A stretch of DNA of 64,000 nt from Gonatopus flavifemur (lineage: Eukaryota; Arthropoda; Insecta; Hymenoptera; Dryinidae), in assembly GCA_018340375.1 (NCBI GenBank), contig JAFFJZ010000073.1, positions 552,761 to 616,760 on the forward strand, in the 5' to 3' direction. The notes beneath the pieces were generated by a model. That model ran no database searches and had not been told where the DNA came from. It saw only the letters and a list, made by a program, of their open reading frames with translations. This document shows, one piece after another, positions 21,499 through 33,105 of this stretch (position 1 is its first letter; each line of letters starts with the position of its first letter). A program made the position numbers and the translations under genes.

Positions 21499-21690
21499 AA
21501 CAATTATTTGGCATGGTTCTATTTGGAATTCGAAGACCGTGTAACTAATCCAAAACAGAGGAAAATTTTTTTGCCAGATTTCAACAGCATATTCTAGTTT
21601 AATAATACTGGGCAAAACAGGAAGGAAACGTGTCAGTTTTCGATCGGATTTCCAATAACGAAAGCTGATCAAAGTTTGACAATTAATCTT
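21499..21690 (-). other. possible exon of an unidentified gene
   Basis: On the minus strand, TTTGATCAG precedes an open segment of about 64 codons (starting FRYWKSDRKLTRFLPVLP) that ends at a consensus donor GTAAGT. It is the longest protein-like stretch between 21.2 and 23.4 kb. Joining it to the 21832-21907 segment in the obvious phase gives an early stop instead, so either the link or the exon is wrong. Confidence 0.25.
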
Positions 21691-21831
21691 TGCCTGGTTT
21701 ACTTTGCATTTTCAGTGGTATAATAGGATGTTAACAGTATTCAAGAAGAGAAAGCAAGTTTTTGTGTGTAAAGACGTTATAGAAATTATATCTCATGAAA
21801 GAATACTCATCTGCAATATGTACCTTGCACA

Positions 21832-21907
21832 ATAGCAGGAGCTTTTCTTGTGCCTTCTGAACGAGGATCCGGAAGCGAGTCCAAAGATTCATTTTCTGAT
21901 TGATCTA
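21832..21907 (-). other. possible exon of an unidentified gene
   Basis: On the minus strand, ATATTTTTAG precedes a 76-bp open segment (DQSENESLDSLPDPRS and on to APAIVQ) that is followed by AAG/GTACAT, an acceptable donor. The composition is protein-like. No homologue is recognised and the phase does not carry the longer frame of the next candidate exon, so this is tentative. Confidence 0.25.
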
Positions 21908-24477
21908 AAAATATTGAGAATTCCTCGATGTTAAGAATTTTTTGAGAAATATTTTAAAACGTGAGACAGTTTTCGCATCTTACTTAAATTGAAGGATCCT
22001 CTTAAGAATCTATCTGAAAGCGAATATTTAGAGAATTCATGTACCATTGTATTGAGGAAAAATCATGTTATGCTCAAACATAATGTCACCTGTTCCCAAA
22101 AGGCAAAAGTGGGTAGATATGCTCTGCACATCCACACCACCACCACATATCCCACACATGAACTGAAAATATTCAAGAGTGAATAAAATTTTTTTTTAAA
22201 TAGAATTTTATAATGTAGTGTCATTAGATCTTATAATTTGTGAATCTTTTGTCATTAATTGACATTCATCGCTTAAGAAGCATATATAGGAATGGGTTTA
22301 TAATTATATTCTGAATGAATAACACTGCTTGGAAAATTTTAGAAAATTATGAGCTACTCCGTGAAAACAAGACTGTTGAAACTAATTCTAAATGTGGGTT
22401 GAAGATTCATGAAATAGACTTGGAATTGTTTTCCATTCAAAACAATGGAAAATGACCTACATTTTCAACATGAAGCAGTGATAAAATTGGAAATGAATTG
22501 TCAATTGTAACAGAAGAAACAAAATTGAAAGTGAATGTTCAATTACACAGCATTATCGGATCTCTAAACACAGAAGATTTTTTGAATCGATGGAAAATAA
22601 AACATTGATAACCTCCAATTTTTATTATAAATATAAAACATCAATGCAGTTTTCGTTGAAAACTCAGCGAAGAATGTGTGCATACAATATTTCATAAACA
22701 GAATCCAATAAATTTTGCAGTTGAATACAAAATTTATATTTTACAACTCACCATATTTATTTTGCTCCCTCGTTTTCCCACATAAATTATGTGAATGTTC
22801 AAAAATAACTATACGCTCTCATCCATCACATCACTTGAAGAATTTGTCGCAGGAAAGTACAACACGGTTCTACTTTAGTGCGGCAAATCGTCGATGAAAA
22901 GCGAAGAAAGTAAAGTCAAGTGACTATATGTCTGTCCTTTTCTATTTTAAGGACGCTGAAAAATCGCATGCGACGAACGCACGCATGTAATCTCACCTAA
23001 ATGCGGAAAGGCGTGAAGTACGTCATGCTTGTATAGCTCATTTTTTCTCTCCGTGTACATGTATTAAAAAGCTCAAAACAACTATTAAGTCAAAAAGAGA
23101 ATGATCGAACCAGAAGATCAGATATGATGATGGTCATTTACCCCGGGCTTTTTTCCCACCACCTCTGTCCAGCGCCCCTGATAACCAACGACTTGATTTG
23201 GGAATTGATTGTTTTTCTGTACTACCAGCACACGTATCCAATAACACATCTATTGAAAATTGGAATCATTAATTATTGTTTTTTACGAGTTGATGATAAC
23301 ATAAAATGAATAAATGCAAAAATTCCTAGATCGAATTCCAAGAAGATTTTTCAATGTACCTGACATCCATTTAAAGACGTGAATGGCGGAGAAATTTTTT
23401 TTCCCTGATCTTTGGCCGGTTTTCCAGTGGCGCTATACTTTAATTGAACCTCCCTACCAATAACATTCTTAAGAACAGTGATGCCAGCATTTGGTCAACC
23501 GAGTCGATTCACCCTCTCCATCTGACCATTTCTCGTCCCCACCATTCCAGCCAAGTGCACGCACACATTGAAACCCGTATTCATGTGATTCGGAACCAGT
23601 CGGTTCACTTCGAGTCGACTCGGACAATCGAGAGAGAACCAACTATCCGTCGGTCTTTGTCTTCTCAATATGTTCTACGATCGGCCAACTCCGTGCAAAA
23701 TCGGAAAAAATTTAAAGTCCACGCGGTCGACTTACCGAAAAGTTTCACCGCTTTTTCTCTTCCAAGTGACAATTTTATTGTAATCAGTATCGAACTGACT
23801 TACCCGGCACCCTGGGCAATTCTCGGCCGGGGCCCTTCGATATTTTTTTCGTTTTTCTTTTCAATTAAAGAACCAGTTCAATACTGATTATTGAATTATC
23901 ACGATGAAATATAGATTTGATGCATAGCATCATTTAATTGAATTAAAATCGAATATGAGTAAATAAGTTTTCAATTATTATTTATTTTTCATGAATTTCA
24001 TAAGATTATTGGTTATTCTTATGACTGATTATGAAGCTTTCAAGAACTCCTGTATGTATTGTAGGAAAATTTTCTAATGGTTACGCATTTCTAATCATTA
24101 TTTTAAATCTTGATGATTTTTCAATGAATTTCATTAGAATTGTCAATCAATCGATGGTTGGAAAATTCTAAGATAGTTTGGGGATCTAAGATAAATGTCC
24201 TGCGGTGAATTCCATAATTTTCCCTGATAAATTAATTTTCAGAGATCACTATGATATTCCAATAAGGATAATCAAATCAACATCGATTATCAGATGTTGA
24301 TCAACATCAAAATAATGAGACTGAATATTCAATTGATTGAGTGCAAATTATTTTCAATGGACTGAATAATTAGATTTGAGCGTTCAAATTGATATTTCAT
24401 CATTTCACGCACTATCAGTCTCTTTCCTTCGCTGCATTACTTCATAGACGTAGTATGTGGATCGAAATATCACAAGA

Positions 24478-24546
24478 CCCCATAGCCTAGCGGCAAAAGA
24501 CATGGTTCTTGCGAAAGAACGGTCAGGTTCGATTCTCTGTGAGAGA
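24478..24546 (+). other. tRNA-like module in the left arm
   Basis: TAGCCTAGCGGC matches a tRNA A box, GGTTCTTGCGAAAGAACC folds like an anticodon arm, and AGGTTCGATTCTC is a B box; a T-rich run follows. It looks like a pol III promoter or SINE head rather than a working tRNA, since the acceptor arms do not pair. It lies about 1.0 kb from the element tip and is conserved in the other arm. Confidence 0.6.
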
Positions 24547-24730
24547 CATCTCATTTTTTTTTGTCATCTCTCTGGTGAATGATTAAATTTCACATCCGAT
24601 TATTATTTTCACGTCATTACATCGTCATGTTATCAATAATCCTGATCTTTCAGAATGCACTTGCGGATTCGACCAAGTACAGGTTCGAGTCGATTGGAAA
24701 TTTCTCAAATATTCGTGTCCATGAGATATA

Positions 24731-25055
24731 CACAGTGAAAAATTTTTCGTCAAATTCAACACACAAGCGAATGTTAACCATTTTTCTCCACACTCAACGT
24801 GTGTTGATTCCAGAGTGACACTCACAAAGTGTTAATATGAACTCGAATAACATTTTAATGTGTTGAAAATGAATCGATCGGACAGCATTTGATCAGTGTG
24901 TTAAATGAACACAAAAGTGTGAAATATCCAACACTTGAATTTCAACACGTAGGTAAATATTCAACACTTGAATTTTGACACGTAGTTAGATATTCAACAC
25001 TTGAATTTTGACATGTACTTCTTTTTTACACAATGACGGAATTTTTTTTACTGTG
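24731..25055. mobile_element. hairpin MITE with TA flanks in the left arm
   Basis: The ends CACAGTGAAAAATTTTTCGTC and (right) GACGGAATTTTTTTTACTGTG are flanked by TA (24729-24730; 25056-25057). The inside contains three ~33-bp units of the TCAACACTTGAATTTTGACA type. It is also present at the matching place in the right arm, so it predates the duplication or homogenisation of the arms. Confidence 0.8.
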
Positions 25056-25306
25056 TAGACCGATCGATGCAGAATCTTCTGAAATGAGAAATGAATAGCA
25101 CTTCAGAGGAACGTTTTTGAGAAAGTTTACTTGCAAATTCCATCAATTCCTGTGACAAATTGATGAAAAAATTTCAAAAATTTGTGTCCATCGAATAGAG
25201 ATCGATCGATTCGAAATCTAATGAAATGAAAAATTCAATCACTTCGGAGAAACGTTTTTGAAAAAGTATACTTGCAAGTTCCATCAAACCCTCTGACGAA
25301 TTGATA

Positions 25307-26592
25307 TTAGGTGTACAAATAAGTTTCCGCGGTTTTTTATAAAAAATTAGGAATTTATTGTAAAGCAAAAGTACATTACGTTTTATTCAAAGTATTTTCC
25401 ATCATTTGCCACTACTTTTCCCCATCTTTCTGGCAACATTCGGATACCCCGTCGAAAAAACTCTTCATCTTTTGACGCTATCCACAAATCTACCCAATTT
25501 TTGCTGTCTTCATATGATGTGAAGCGCTGCTCAGACAGACCATGTGCCATCGACCGGAACAGGTGATAATCAGAAGGGGCCAAGTCTGGTGAATACGGCG
25601 GGTGGGGTGAAACTTCCCAGTTGAGTGTTTCCAAGTATGTTTTTACCGGCGCCGCAACATGTGGACGAGCATTATCGTGTAAAAGAATAATTTTGTCGTG
25701 TCTGGAGTAGTAATGGGCGCATTTTTCCTCAAGTGCCCGACTCAATCTCATCAATTGTGTTCGGTAGAGAGCTCCAGTAATGGTTTCGCTTGGTTTCAGC
25801 AATTCATAATACACGACACCAAGCTGATCCCACCAAATACACAGCATGAGTTTTTTTCCATTAATATTCGGCTTAGCTGTCGATGTTGATGGTTCGCCGG
25901 GCTTAACCCATGACTTTCTCTTCTTTGGATTATCGTAGTGAATCCATTTTTCGTCACCAGTGACTATACGATGCAAAAAACTCTTTTTTTTATTCCTGGC
26001 AAGCAGCATTTCACTCATGCATAATCGGCGTTCAACGTCTCTCGGCTTTAGTTCATATGGAACCCAATTTCCTTGTTTTTGAATCATTCCTAACGATTTT
26101 CAACGATGTGAAATTGCTTGTTGAGTCACTTGTAGAATAAGTGCAAGTTCTTTTTGCGTTTGGGACGAATCTTCCTCCAATAGTACTTCTAATTCCATGT
26201 CTTCGTACACTTTCGGCCTTCCACTGCGTTCTTTGTCTTTAACGTCAAACTCACCGTTCTTAAACTTTTGAAACCATCCCTGACAACTTCTCTCACTCAA
26301 AGCAGCTTCACCATATGCTTCTGGAAGCAATCGATGCGCCTCAGCTGCAGATTTTTTCACATTAAAGAAGTAAATCAAAAGTTCCCGCAAATGATGCTTA
26401 TTCGGAATAAAACTTGACATTTTTGCACGAAAAAAATTACGTGATGCTGATACGGAATCACTAGTACTTTAAGGTTATGGTGTTGCCAGATGACTAAACT
26501 TGGGATATTACGTTTTACATCTGACAATTTCTCCATAACCTTCTGGTGGGGCCATCTTTTGACAAACCGCGGAAACTTATTTGTACACCTAA
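25307..26592 (-). mobile_element. full-length mauritiana-type mariner, 1,286 bp
   Basis: The left end TTAGGTGTACAAATAAG and its mirror at 26576-26592 enclose one transposase frame. TA target duplications are at 25305-25306 and 26593-26594. The shared AAGTTTCCGCGG core is also mirrored. The right arm of the 32-kb hAT shows the uninterrupted sequence. Confidence 0.93.
25383..26420 (-). pseudogene. mariner transposase (mauritiana type) with one in-frame stop
   Basis: Read from the ATG at 26420, the gene is exactly 345 codons, the standard mariner length, and resembles Mos1 and the ant Mboumar elements (start MSSFIPNKHH, end NDGKYFE). One TGA at 26102-26100 splits it after residue 106; the frame continues unchanged after it. 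The catalytic motifs are all present after the stop: TGDEKWIHYD, LLHDNARPH and YSPDLAPSDYHLF, with 34-residue spacing. The N-terminal helix-turn-helix pair (YFFNVKKSAAEAH and KELALILQVTQQAISH) is intact. One change could have caused the stop, so loss of function is recent. It is unlikely to make active protein, although the ends could still be mobilised by another copy. Confidence 0.92.
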
Positions 26593-27254
26593 TAAAAAAA
26601 TTTCCAAACTATGTCTCCGTGGAATATAGACCGATCGATTCGAAATCTTCTGAAAAGAAAAACAATGAATATCACTCCGAAGGAACGTTTTTAAAAGATT
26701 GTACTTGCAAATTCCATCAATTCCTGTGACAAATTGATGGAAAAACTTTCAGAAACTTGTGTCCATCGAATAAAGACCGATCGATTCGCAATATATTGAA
26801 ATGAGAAATGAAATTACTTCGAAGGAATGTTTCCAAAAAAGTATACTTGCAAATTCCATCACACCCTCTGACGAATTGATAAAAAAATTTCAAAACTTTG
26901 TCTCCGTGGAATATAGACCGATCGATTCTGAATTTTCTCACGGAGAGCAATGGATTCCAAGAAGTATGACAAATATCATGAAGGCTGGAATATTTGATAA
27001 TATATTTTCGAGTATGAGGACAAGTATCTAGATTATAAGTGTTATAAGTACAAGTATCCATTTATGATGAAGGTGTTTATTTTGGGGTAGATGGTACTGT
27101 CAACCAGTAGTATATCAATATGATAACAGCAAGGAAAAAAAGTTGATTCCTATTATAATATAAGATTATTACAATCACTATCTTCAGTTGCTTGAAATAA
27201 GAAAAGAATGATATGAAATCGGAAAAAAAAGATATTCCTCAGGACATGAACCCG

Positions 27255-27440
27255 CCCAGATAACACACGAAGAATTCTTTTTCAAGAGTGAGAATAGAAC
27301 TCTTCGAGAACTAATGAATTCATATAGAGCTCTGGAGCAGTTCAATCTGTTGGACATTAACAAGTTCTTTGGGCGTACTCAAACAATACTTCCGATATTC
27401 TCAAAGAGCTTGTTAAGGTCCGACAGATTGAACACCCCCA
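27255..27440. repeat. incomplete AGATAACACAC hairpin in the left arm
   Basis: Begins CCCAGATAACACACGAAG and runs into ATTCATATAGAGCTCTGGA, then an inverted-looking middle, and breaks at about 27440 into the next ~140-bp unit. The complete version is at 53046-53320. Material at 17552-17765 looks related. Confidence 0.6.
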
Positions 27441-27668
27441 GAGGACCGATTGATCCGAAATCTTCTGAAATAGAAAATGAACAGCACTTCAGAGGAACGT
27501 TTTCAAGAAATGCGTTTGCAAATTTTGTACTCCTTTCCGCATCACCCAGGAGGTGAAGTACAAGCGAATGCGTTTTTTTTCAACCCTGAGGAGAAGAATA
27601 GCTCAATTCCAGCGAGTAATACGAATCCATCGATTTTTATTTCAGATTGAAACGATAGCTCAACTAAG

Positions 27669-27904
27669 AAAGGAGAAGTTGTAAACTGTATATCTTACAG
27701 AATCCCCATTTGGACGATTTTCAAAATAGTTTGAGCTACCAGAATTTGAGTCGATTTTGTAACAGTGCATGTGAGATATGCCACAGCTAATGAGTACCGT
27801 ACTCTCCTGCTGTGAAATCAACTGAGATTGTGATAGCTCGGACTATTTTTCGAAATCATTCAAATTTAGACTTCATAAGATGTAAATTCTACAACTTCCT
27901 TCCC
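27669..27904. repeat. ~235-bp imperfect hairpin
   Basis: AGGAGAAGTTGTAAACTGTAT at 27670 pairs with ATGTAAATTCTACAACTTCCT ending near 27900. The arms pair through TTTTCAAAATAGTTTGAGCTA and its diverged mirror. Confidence 0.7.
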
Positions 27905-28716
27905 TGGGTGTAGCGTATCGAAATCAGAATGGGGTTCAATAGAATCGATGTGTTTGACATCAGATCTATATTAAAATGACATTCGCTTCCTGGTTGGAGT
28001 CTAGAGCCAATATAAATGATGTATCCTGCATCACAATTTTGGATCATTCTTTTGGATCATTCTGCAATATATCTTGAAGAATTTGAAGGGAAGTCTCTTT
28101 AAACACCAGAAGGTAGCTTCGGAGTCCCGATGTGAGATCTCTCATGGTTTTCTAAATGGATCTTTTAGAATTCCTGAAAACATCTCCCATAAGATATTTT
28201 CGAGTTATCTTCAGGTGCGCCATAAGACATGTTCCAGAATTCCGAGAAATCTTCTAGAATGTTCTTGTAGAGTTCCCCAGAATTGGGATGTGGGAACTCA
28301 TTATACTTTCTCCGTTCTACCCTTTTCTCAGGGTTAACGTGGTATCCCCAGTAGGCCTATTCCACGATACTTTCTCTTCAGCAATGAAAATTGCTGTTCA
28401 CATCCCGAGTCGCGTGGTCCTTGTTGCTCGATCATGATGCCTGAAACACTAAAAAACAGTAAGTGCAGTACTGAATAGACTGCCTGACTCTCGCCTGACA
28501 GCCTGGGAGAGGAGGGGGGGGGAGGAAGATGCTATACGGACGGAGGAAGAAGCCTCACTAACAAAATAGGATTGAAAAGTCCTCCTCTTCTAAAATATTT
28601 CCAAAAGATTATCGTTGAATTCATTTTGATGAAGAACATGATGGAAAATTAGGAATTTTGCGATGCAAGAATCAGAAGGGGAATTAGAAATACTACCTCA
28701 TCGACTATGGTGTATA
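27905..28716. other. no gene seen in the hAT interior
   Basis: No supported gene. Near 28330-28380 the words TGGTATCCCCAGTAGGCCTATTCCACG recall the inner edge of the inner hAT arms (35000-35030), so this may be a decayed part of the left arm. A G-rich run lies near 28510-28530. Confidence 0.4.
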
Positions 28717-30750
28717 CAGGGCGTCTCATTTGAAACAGGACAGCTGAATAACTCTTCAGGGAATGGAGGGGAAAAAAATGGTTCAGATAAAAGTCTCAGG
28801 GTTCGGAGGGGGCCATAAGATGGTCACCTTGAATTTGACCTTGAGGTCAATTTTGAGCATAATTGATGGTCAAAGTATGTTTTTACAAATGGAAAACCCT
28901 ACGTTCGACCTCAGAAATGGAAAGAGCGGAAAATTTCACGTCCGAATATGTTAACATATCAGGTCATTTAGAGGTCATTTGAAGGTCAAAAAACCATTTT
29001 CTATGGATTTTCACGGAAAAGCCTCAAACGAGTTGTTTCTCTGACCAAAGTTATCAAAGGTAAAGTGAAACCCCACGTTTCGACCTTGAATTCGACCTTG
29101 AGAACGATAATGAATGCCAAATTTGGAACAATAATTGAAAAATTATATATTTTTCCAGTTCGTCGTTTTATAATTACAGATGGCACAGATCCGTTGACGG
29201 GTAAGACACACTTATTGCAGGAGATGTTCGAATTGGCCGCCATTTACTTCAATACATACCTCCAGCCGGCGTCGAAAGTTTCCAAGAACAGACTGAAAAA
29301 CTTCTGCACGAATATTCGCAATTGCGTATCTGATGCGTTGTTGTAGATCCACAGGTGTTGTTGGTCGGTTGGTATAAACGACATTTTTTACGTAACCCCA
29401 CAAATAAAAATCTAGAGGGGTGAGATCAGGAGATCTTGCCGGCCACGGTACAAATCCACCTCGACCAATCCAACGATTGGGGAAAAGGATATTTAGATAA
29501 TCCCTCACACATCGAGCAAAGTGTGGTGGTGCACCGTCTTGCTGATACCACATCCTCTGCCTAGTTGATAATGTCACATCTTCCATGAGAACTGGTAATT
29601 CATTCTGTAAAAACTGTAGATAATTAGGACCGTTAACAGTTCCATCAAAAAAATACGGCCCAATAACTTGATTGTCTAGAATTCCACACCAAACATTTAT
29701 ACTCCACCGATGCTGATGATCAACTTGTTGAGTCCAGTGCGGGTTTTGCGCTGACCAATAGTGGCTATTGTGACGATTTAACAAGCCAGTACTTTGAGAC
29801 GTTGATTCATCACTGAAAAGAACATATCGAAAGAAATCGGGCGCTTCGTTCAACCTCTGTAAACCCCAATGGCAAAAGTTCACCCGATTCTGCATATCTT
29901 GTTGAGATAATTCTTGGGTCAGTGTGATGTGGTATGGATGATATTGAGCAGCTTGTAGAATTCTGTGGGCCGTACTCCGTGGAATACCCAAATCGCGTTC
30001 AATATCACGTCAACTAACATGAGGATTCATGTGTATTATTGCTAAAACAGCAACGCGTCGAGGGTCGTTAAAGTTGAAACCTTGATTGTTTCGACGTTGA
30101 CCAATCCTTCCTTGTCGACAATTTCTTTCAACTTGGCGAATGACTTCTGGAGAAGGATGATGCTGCCGATCTCCAAACCGCCCTCTGTACAATCGTGACG
30201 CTCTTTGATACACTCCGCGACACTCACCCAAGATCTTTCAAATATCAACACATTCGTTAGGTGAATAAACCATTTTGAACCCGCACTTACACCGTAAACG
30301 ATGAAAACTTCTTAATGATCATTTTCGTACTGATATGAAGAATAAACTCTGAAGGTTAGTTCTGTTTACTTTCAATTCAAGGTCGAAACGTGGGATTTCA
30401 CTTTAACTTTAATAACTTTGGTCAGAGAAACAACTCGTTTGAGGCTTTTCCGTGAAAATCCATAGAAAATGGTTTTTTGACCTTCAAATGACCTCTAAAT
30501 GACCTGATATGTTAGCATATTCGGATGTGAAATTTTCCGCTCTTTCCATTTCTGAGGTCGAACGTAGGGTTTTCCATTTGAAAAAACATACTTTGACCAT
30601 CAATTATGCTCAAAATTGACCTCAAGGTCAAATTCAAGGTCACCATCTTATGGCCTCCTTCGGACCCTACAACTTTTATCTGAACAATTTTTTTCCCCCT
30701 CCATTCCCTGAAGAGTTATTCAGCTGTCCTGTTTCAAATGGGACGCCCTG
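28717..30750 (-). mobile_element. second DD41D-type element with ~0.35-kb terminal repeats
   Basis: The ends read CAGGGCGTCTCATTTGAAACA inward on both strands. TA flanks are at 28715-28716 and 30751-30752. The inverted arms run from 28717 to about 29095 and from about 30380 to 30750. Size and layout match the element at 3534-5565, but the end sequences differ, so it is a sister family. Confidence 0.93.
29212..30273 (-). pseudogene. DUF4817-type DD41D transposase with two in-frame stops
   Basis: From the ATG at 30273 the frame is 354 codons, almost exactly the length of the intact relative at 4045-5109. TGA codons interrupt it at 30240-30238 (12th codon) and 30012-30010. The reading frame is otherwise continuous. 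The catalytic blocks are FSDEST, WYQQDGAPPHFA and SPDLTPLDFYLWG, and RDYLNILFPNRWIGRGG occupies the extended spacer between the last two, as in the other copy. Two simple nonsense changes and no frameshifts suggest modest age. Confidence 0.92.
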
Positions 30751-30788
30751 TATATATACATATATATATATATATGTGTGTGTGTGTG
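30751..30788 (+). repeat. TA/TG dinucleotide microsatellite
   Basis: Alternating TA with occasional C, then (TG)6, starting at the TA target duplication of the preceding element. Confidence 0.9.
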
Positions 30789-30888
30789 ATGTGCCACTGT
30801 ACCGTTTGTGTTTCGTAATGTATAACGGAGATTATCCACAAATTGGGAGAAGAAGCAAGATACATTTCGGGGGGTGACCGACGTTTAG

Positions 30889-31017
30889 AGCGCAAAAATT
30901 ACCGCGCGGGTGTTTACCGCGCGACAAGTCCCGCGCCGGTACCTTCCGCGCGGTGGAAATGAGCGCGCAGTGGCCGTTACCGCGTAAGAGATGTGCGCGC
31001 ATGGTGAAGTACCGCGT
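30889..31017 (+). repeat. CG-rich periodic motif array (left)
   Basis: ACCGCGCG-like motifs (ACCGCGCG, CCCGCGC, CCGCGCG, GCGCGC, ACCGCG) start near 30901, 30916, 30930, 30945, 30963, 30979, 30995 and 31011, a 14-18-bp rhythm. CpG density is far above the surrounding AT-rich DNA. A similar array in the opposite orientation lies at 47973-48089. Together they look like the subterminal regions of one element, possibly transposase binding sites. Confidence 0.7.
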
Positions 31018-31570
31018 AAACTGGAAATTCCGTGTATTATGGAGAATTGTTTCTTTTCTGTATGAACTTTATCAATTTTCCATTGTTTTTTATATGATTT
31101 TGATTAAAATTTGGCGCAAATCATATGATGAAGAATCGCCAATCGTATAAAAAAGGAATCAAATGGATGGTAATAGCTGGTTTAATAGAATTTTTGGAAG
31201 TTTTGAGAAGTGTAGTAGATGTTGGTAGAAGAAATGGTGATGGAATGGTGAATGTATGATAATATCTGTTTGTTTAAATCAAATGAATTATTTCAGTTCT
31301 ATACATTCAATGTTGAACTGTGTGTGAAGGAAGCTTCGAATCCTGGTACATGAAATTCAATACATGTAGTTCGAATAAATCTTATATTTTGATTCGCTGT
31401 TATTCTGTTTATTCTATAACATTATCACGGTAGTATGTGTTGTTAGTTGATTCTCTTGTTTGATTGGACGTGACGGTTCAAGTATATCTGACTGTAGTCG
31501 AGTTTAGGCAGTGGCTGAGTAAGAGTGTTCTGAATGTTTATGTCAAAATCAGTTTGAATTATGTTTGTAG

Positions 31571-33105
31571 TAAACGTGGGAATCCACTGCTGTTGTATAA
31601 GAAGTGCCGCAAAGAAAGATCATATAAGGATAAAACAATTTGGAAGTGTGTGGATTACGATAGCAACTTGTGCCTAGCCCGTGTGCATGTACAAAATGAT
31701 GAGGTGAAAATCGTGAAAGAACATTCGCATCTCCCCGATGCTGCAAATATATCAGCACGTGTGGTTGTGAATGAGGTGAAAAAACGTGCTAGGGAGACGG
31801 TTGAGGGGCCGCAGAACATCACCGCTGGAGTATGTTCGAGTTTGAGTGCATCGCTCTTGGGGGAAATCCCTGCAGTTGTGAATTTGAGAAGAACAGTTAG
31901 ACGTGAACGAGTGGCGAGTAATAATGTCCCTGCCAATCCGGTGTCGGCAAATGAATTAATCATACGGGATAGCTACAAGCAGTTTGAAGGGGAGGACTTT
32001 CTTTCGTATGATAGTGGTGTTGGTGATGACAGAATTCTAGTGTTTTCAACAGTTACAAATTTAAGATTCATGGCAGCCAGTCCTGTGTGGCTGTGTGATG
32101 GAACATTTAAATCGTCACCAGTGTTGTTCGATCAACTGTATAGTGTGCATGGTGTTGTTGATGGGCTGTGTGTTCCCACTGTTTTTGCGCTGTTGCAGAG
32201 TCGTAGGCAACAAGTGTATGAGAAATTGTTCAGTGTGTTGGAAGATATCCACGGGAATTTGAAACCGGAAACTGTGATGACTGACTACGAGCGTGCGTCT
32301 ATTAATGCGATTGGGAAAGCTTTTCCAGATGCTAGGATCCGTGGATGCTTTTTCCATTATAAGCAAAGTATTCATCGGCGCATACAAAGAATAAATCCTC
32401 TGTATGAAAAATATCGGAATGATGCGGATGCCGCAATGCAATTGAATATGTTGGGTGCATTGGCGTACCTTCCTCCTGAGGATGTGATAAACGGTTATGA
32501 GGAATTAGTAAACACCGATTTCTACTTCAACAATAGTGAAGATTTATCAGAATTATTGGATTACATGGAGTATACATGGATTGGTCGCCTTATCAGGGGG
32601 AATCGTCGTCGGGTACCTTTATTCAACGTGGACTTGTGGAATCAACATCAGAACGTTCTTGATAATTTGAATAAGACCAATAATTGTGTGGAAGGTCAGT
32701 ATGTTTTTGTAGGTTGTTGTGAGGGATGGGGCTGTGAGAACAGTGACTGTTCTTTTTTTTTATAGTAAATGTATCGAATTCTCATTGAGATTTTGTAGAA
32801 GTCCCATCCGTGGTTGTTGTCATGTTTCTTGATTGTGAATGTTATGGATTTTATGTGCAGGTTGGCACAATGCGTCCAACAGATTGTTGGGAGTCAGTCA
32901 TCCGACAATCTGGAAGCTGATTGATGGACTGAGGGAGCAGCAAACTCTCACTCGACTAAAAGTTGAGCAGTTTCTTCGTGGCGACGAGATTCCACTAAGC
33001 AAGAAATATAAGTTGGAAGGTGCAAGGCTTAGAAATCTCATTGAGAAATACGATGATGGAGAGAACATTGATTTTCTGCGTGGCATATGCCATAACATTT
33101 CTTAA
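31571..33105 (+). CDS. MULE-type transposase with FLYWCH zinc finger, one intron
   Basis: Mutator-like transposase. The coding exon begins after a good acceptor (ATGTTTGTAG, ending at 31570); the upstream in-frame sequence has no ATG, so the start codon must lie in an unrecognised upstream exon. The N-terminal part is a FLYWCH finger: LLLYKKCRK, TIWKCVDY, LCLARVHV, KEHSHLP. The MULE domain follows: SPVWLCDGTFKSSP with the first catalytic Asp, TVMTDYERASINAI with the second, then CFFHYKQSIHRRIQ. A 166-bp intron at 32695-32860 (AAG/GTCAGT ... TGTGCAG/G) joins exactly in frame to give NNCVEGWHNASNRLLGVSHP, the conserved motif holding the probable catalytic Glu. The second exon ends at 33105. No stop or frameshift is visible. 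Intron retention would give a truncated protein ending near 32765. Confidence 0.88.
32695..32860 (+). other. spliceosomal intron of the MULE gene
   Basis: GTCAGT donor after AAG and TTATGTGCAG acceptor. Removing it restores the conserved EGWHN motif across the junction (phase 1). Confidence 0.85.

Larger units (their letters stand above)
21184..23467. other. 2.3 kb without a clear element; possible exon remnants on the minus strand
   Basis: The least repetitive part of the window. No inverted or tandem structure was seen. Two minus-strand segments with good splice signals are listed separately. The open frames at 21989-22186, 22715-22897 and 23124-23309 have no recognised product. Confidence 0.4.
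23476..27595 (+). repeat. left inverted arm of the 32-kb hAT
   Basis: Order inward: the terminal ~400 bp with TTTAAAGTCCACGCGGTCGAC; an AT-rich part; the tRNA-like module; a CACAGTG hairpin MITE; several ~140-bp tandem units ending GACCGATCGATTC; an AGATAACACAC hairpin (here incomplete); and an inner edge with CAGGAGGTGAA and GCGAATGCGTTTTTT. Every block has its inverted partner in 52225-55670 at high identity. The mariner 25307-26592 is unique to this arm. Confidence 0.9.
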
